A DNA stretch of 64,000 bases, from NCBI RefSeq assembly GCF_030068455.1, contig NZ_JAQOSQ010000014.1:1-64000 (forward strand), written 5' to 3'. Positions 63,398-64,000 of the stretch are shown one piece after another. Position numbers and translations under genes: made by a program. Position 1 is the first letter of the stretch. Each line of letters begins with the position of its first letter. The DNA comes from Roseofilum casamattae BLCC-M143 (GTDB lineage: Bacteria; Cyanobacteriota; Cyanobacteriia; Cyanobacteriales; Desertifilaceae). Below the pieces are notes generated by a model. It had not been told where the DNA came from and made no database searches. It saw only the letters and a list, made by a program, of their open reading frames with translations.

Positions 63398-64000
63398 ATG
63401 TCGATTCTGCTGACCTTGAGCGTTGTTGTTCTGGCTCTAGTTTGCTTTATTACCGAATGGCTTCCCGTTGATATTACAGCTCTTTCAATTGCAATTCTGC
63501 TGATGGTATTGGGCTTAGTCACCCCTGAAGAAGGTATTTCTGGGTTTAGTAATTCGGCAACAATTACGGTCATGGCCATGTTTATTCTAAGTGCTGGGAT
63601 TACCAAAACTGGAGTCATTCAAATTGTCCGTAATTGGATGGTTCGTTGGGGAGGAAACCATCCGACACAGCAAATTTTTGTGATGGCTTCTATTGTTGGA
63701 CCGATTTCAGCATTGATCAATAATACGGCGATCGTTGCTATTTTTCTGCCGATTATTGAAGAATGGAGCAAGCGCAAAAATACAGCAGTCAGTCAACTTT
63801 TAATTCCCTTATCATTTGCCTCGATTTTAGGCGGATTAGTGACCTTAGTGGGAACTTCAACTAATATTCTGGCCAGCGGTATTTCGGCACAGTTGGGTTA
63901 TGGAGAATTTACGATTTTTCAGTTTAGCCGTATGGGAGTGCTTGTCTTTCTCATTGGTTTGGCATATTTGTCAGTCGTTGCTCCGTTTTTTTTACCAAAG
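63398..64000 (+). CDS. SLC13-family permease, partial at window end
   Basis: The gene starts at ATG 63398 and continues beyond base 64000, so the 201 visible codons are only the N-terminal half. It encodes hydrophobic segments (SILLTLSVVVLALVCFI), PVDITALSIAILLMVLGLVT, the SNSATITVMAMFILSAGIT and NNTAIVAIFLPIIEEWSK stretches with the SNT-like NNTA hairpin, and GGLVTLVGTSTNILASG. This fits a divalent-anion (SLC13/DASS or CitT-like) sodium symporter; substrate unknown. Confidence 0.87.
   Translation, partial: MSILLTLSVVVLALVCFITEWLPVDITALSIAILLMVLGLVTPEEGISGFSNSATITVMAMFILSAGITKTGVIQIVRNWMVRWGGNHPTQQIFVMASIVGPISALINNTAIVAIFLPIIEEWSKRKNTAVSQLLIPLSFASILGGLVTLVGTSTNILASGISAQLGYGEFTIFQFSRMGVLVFLIGLAYLSVVAPFFLPK

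Overview
The window is chromosomal DNA of a cyanobacterium. The evidence is the very dense HIP1 octamer (GCGATCGC) throughout, two petJ-type cytochrome c6 genes, the carboxysome shell pair ccmK3-ccmK4, a nickel superoxide dismutase with its maturation protease, glycolate dehydrogenase GlcD, a clan-AA retropepsin-like protein, and the arrangement asd-dapA-rnj divergent from tig-clpP-clpX. Palindromes such as AGAAACCGGGTTTCT and GTAGGGGCGAA fit a filamentous or Oscillatoriales-type species, but the genus cannot be fixed from this window.

Layout. 1-2.75 kb is the end of an integrated element: a decayed transposase, a PAPS-reductase-like fragment, a tyrosine recombinase, three short direct repeats, tRNA-Val(GAC) as the likely attachment site, then a MITE and a long hairpin. 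2.9-12.2 kb holds a hybrid histidine kinase, a YHS lipoprotein, thrB, two cytochromes c6 and the leftward asd-dapA-rnj cluster. 12.5-17 kb is the rightward proteostasis operon tig, clpP, clpX and an alpha/beta hydrolase. 17.3-24.5 kb has ftsQ without an adjacent ftsZ, a retropepsin, a WD40 protein, a DacB-type carboxypeptidase, a pseudopilin and sodX/sodN. 24.5-33.4 kb has a Cache-type histidine kinase, glcD, ccmK4/ccmK3, ilvN, infC and a 978-residue carrier-HEAT fusion.

33.4-36.5 kb is an accessory patch with a perfect hairpin, two AT-rich orphan genes, a dispersed repeat, a nuclease remnant and a sugar/cation symporter. 36.5-43.9 kb has a phosphoribosyltransferase overlapping a phospholipase D lipoprotein, an intergenic region with helically phased DnaA boxes (possible oriC), a DUF2811 protein, protoporphyrinogen oxidase, 5-formyl-THF cyclo-ligase, a collapsed DarT-DarG toxin-antitoxin remnant, coaD and an overlapping coiled-coil gene. 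43.9-53.2 kb has a DUF2157 membrane protein, an SGNH hydrolase, a protein resembling eukaryotic-type PARG, miaB, a PIN-domain toxin-antitoxin pair and htpG. 53.4-64 kb has two consecutive pentapeptide-repeat genes (TPR and NERD-helicase), a Ser/Thr kinase, HIP1-built tandem repeats, an ABC ATPase, a large acidic protein and a partial SLC13 permease.

The strongest leads are the phased DnaA-box array at 38.7 kb, the PARG-like protein plus DarTG relic (two ADP-ribose-related loci about 5 kb apart), the TPR-pentapeptide / NERD-SF1-helicase-pentapeptide gene pair, and the phospholipase D lipoprotein carrying an EF-hand loop and a ComEA-type helix-hairpin-helix tail. All names rest on motif recognition by eye; no database search was run.
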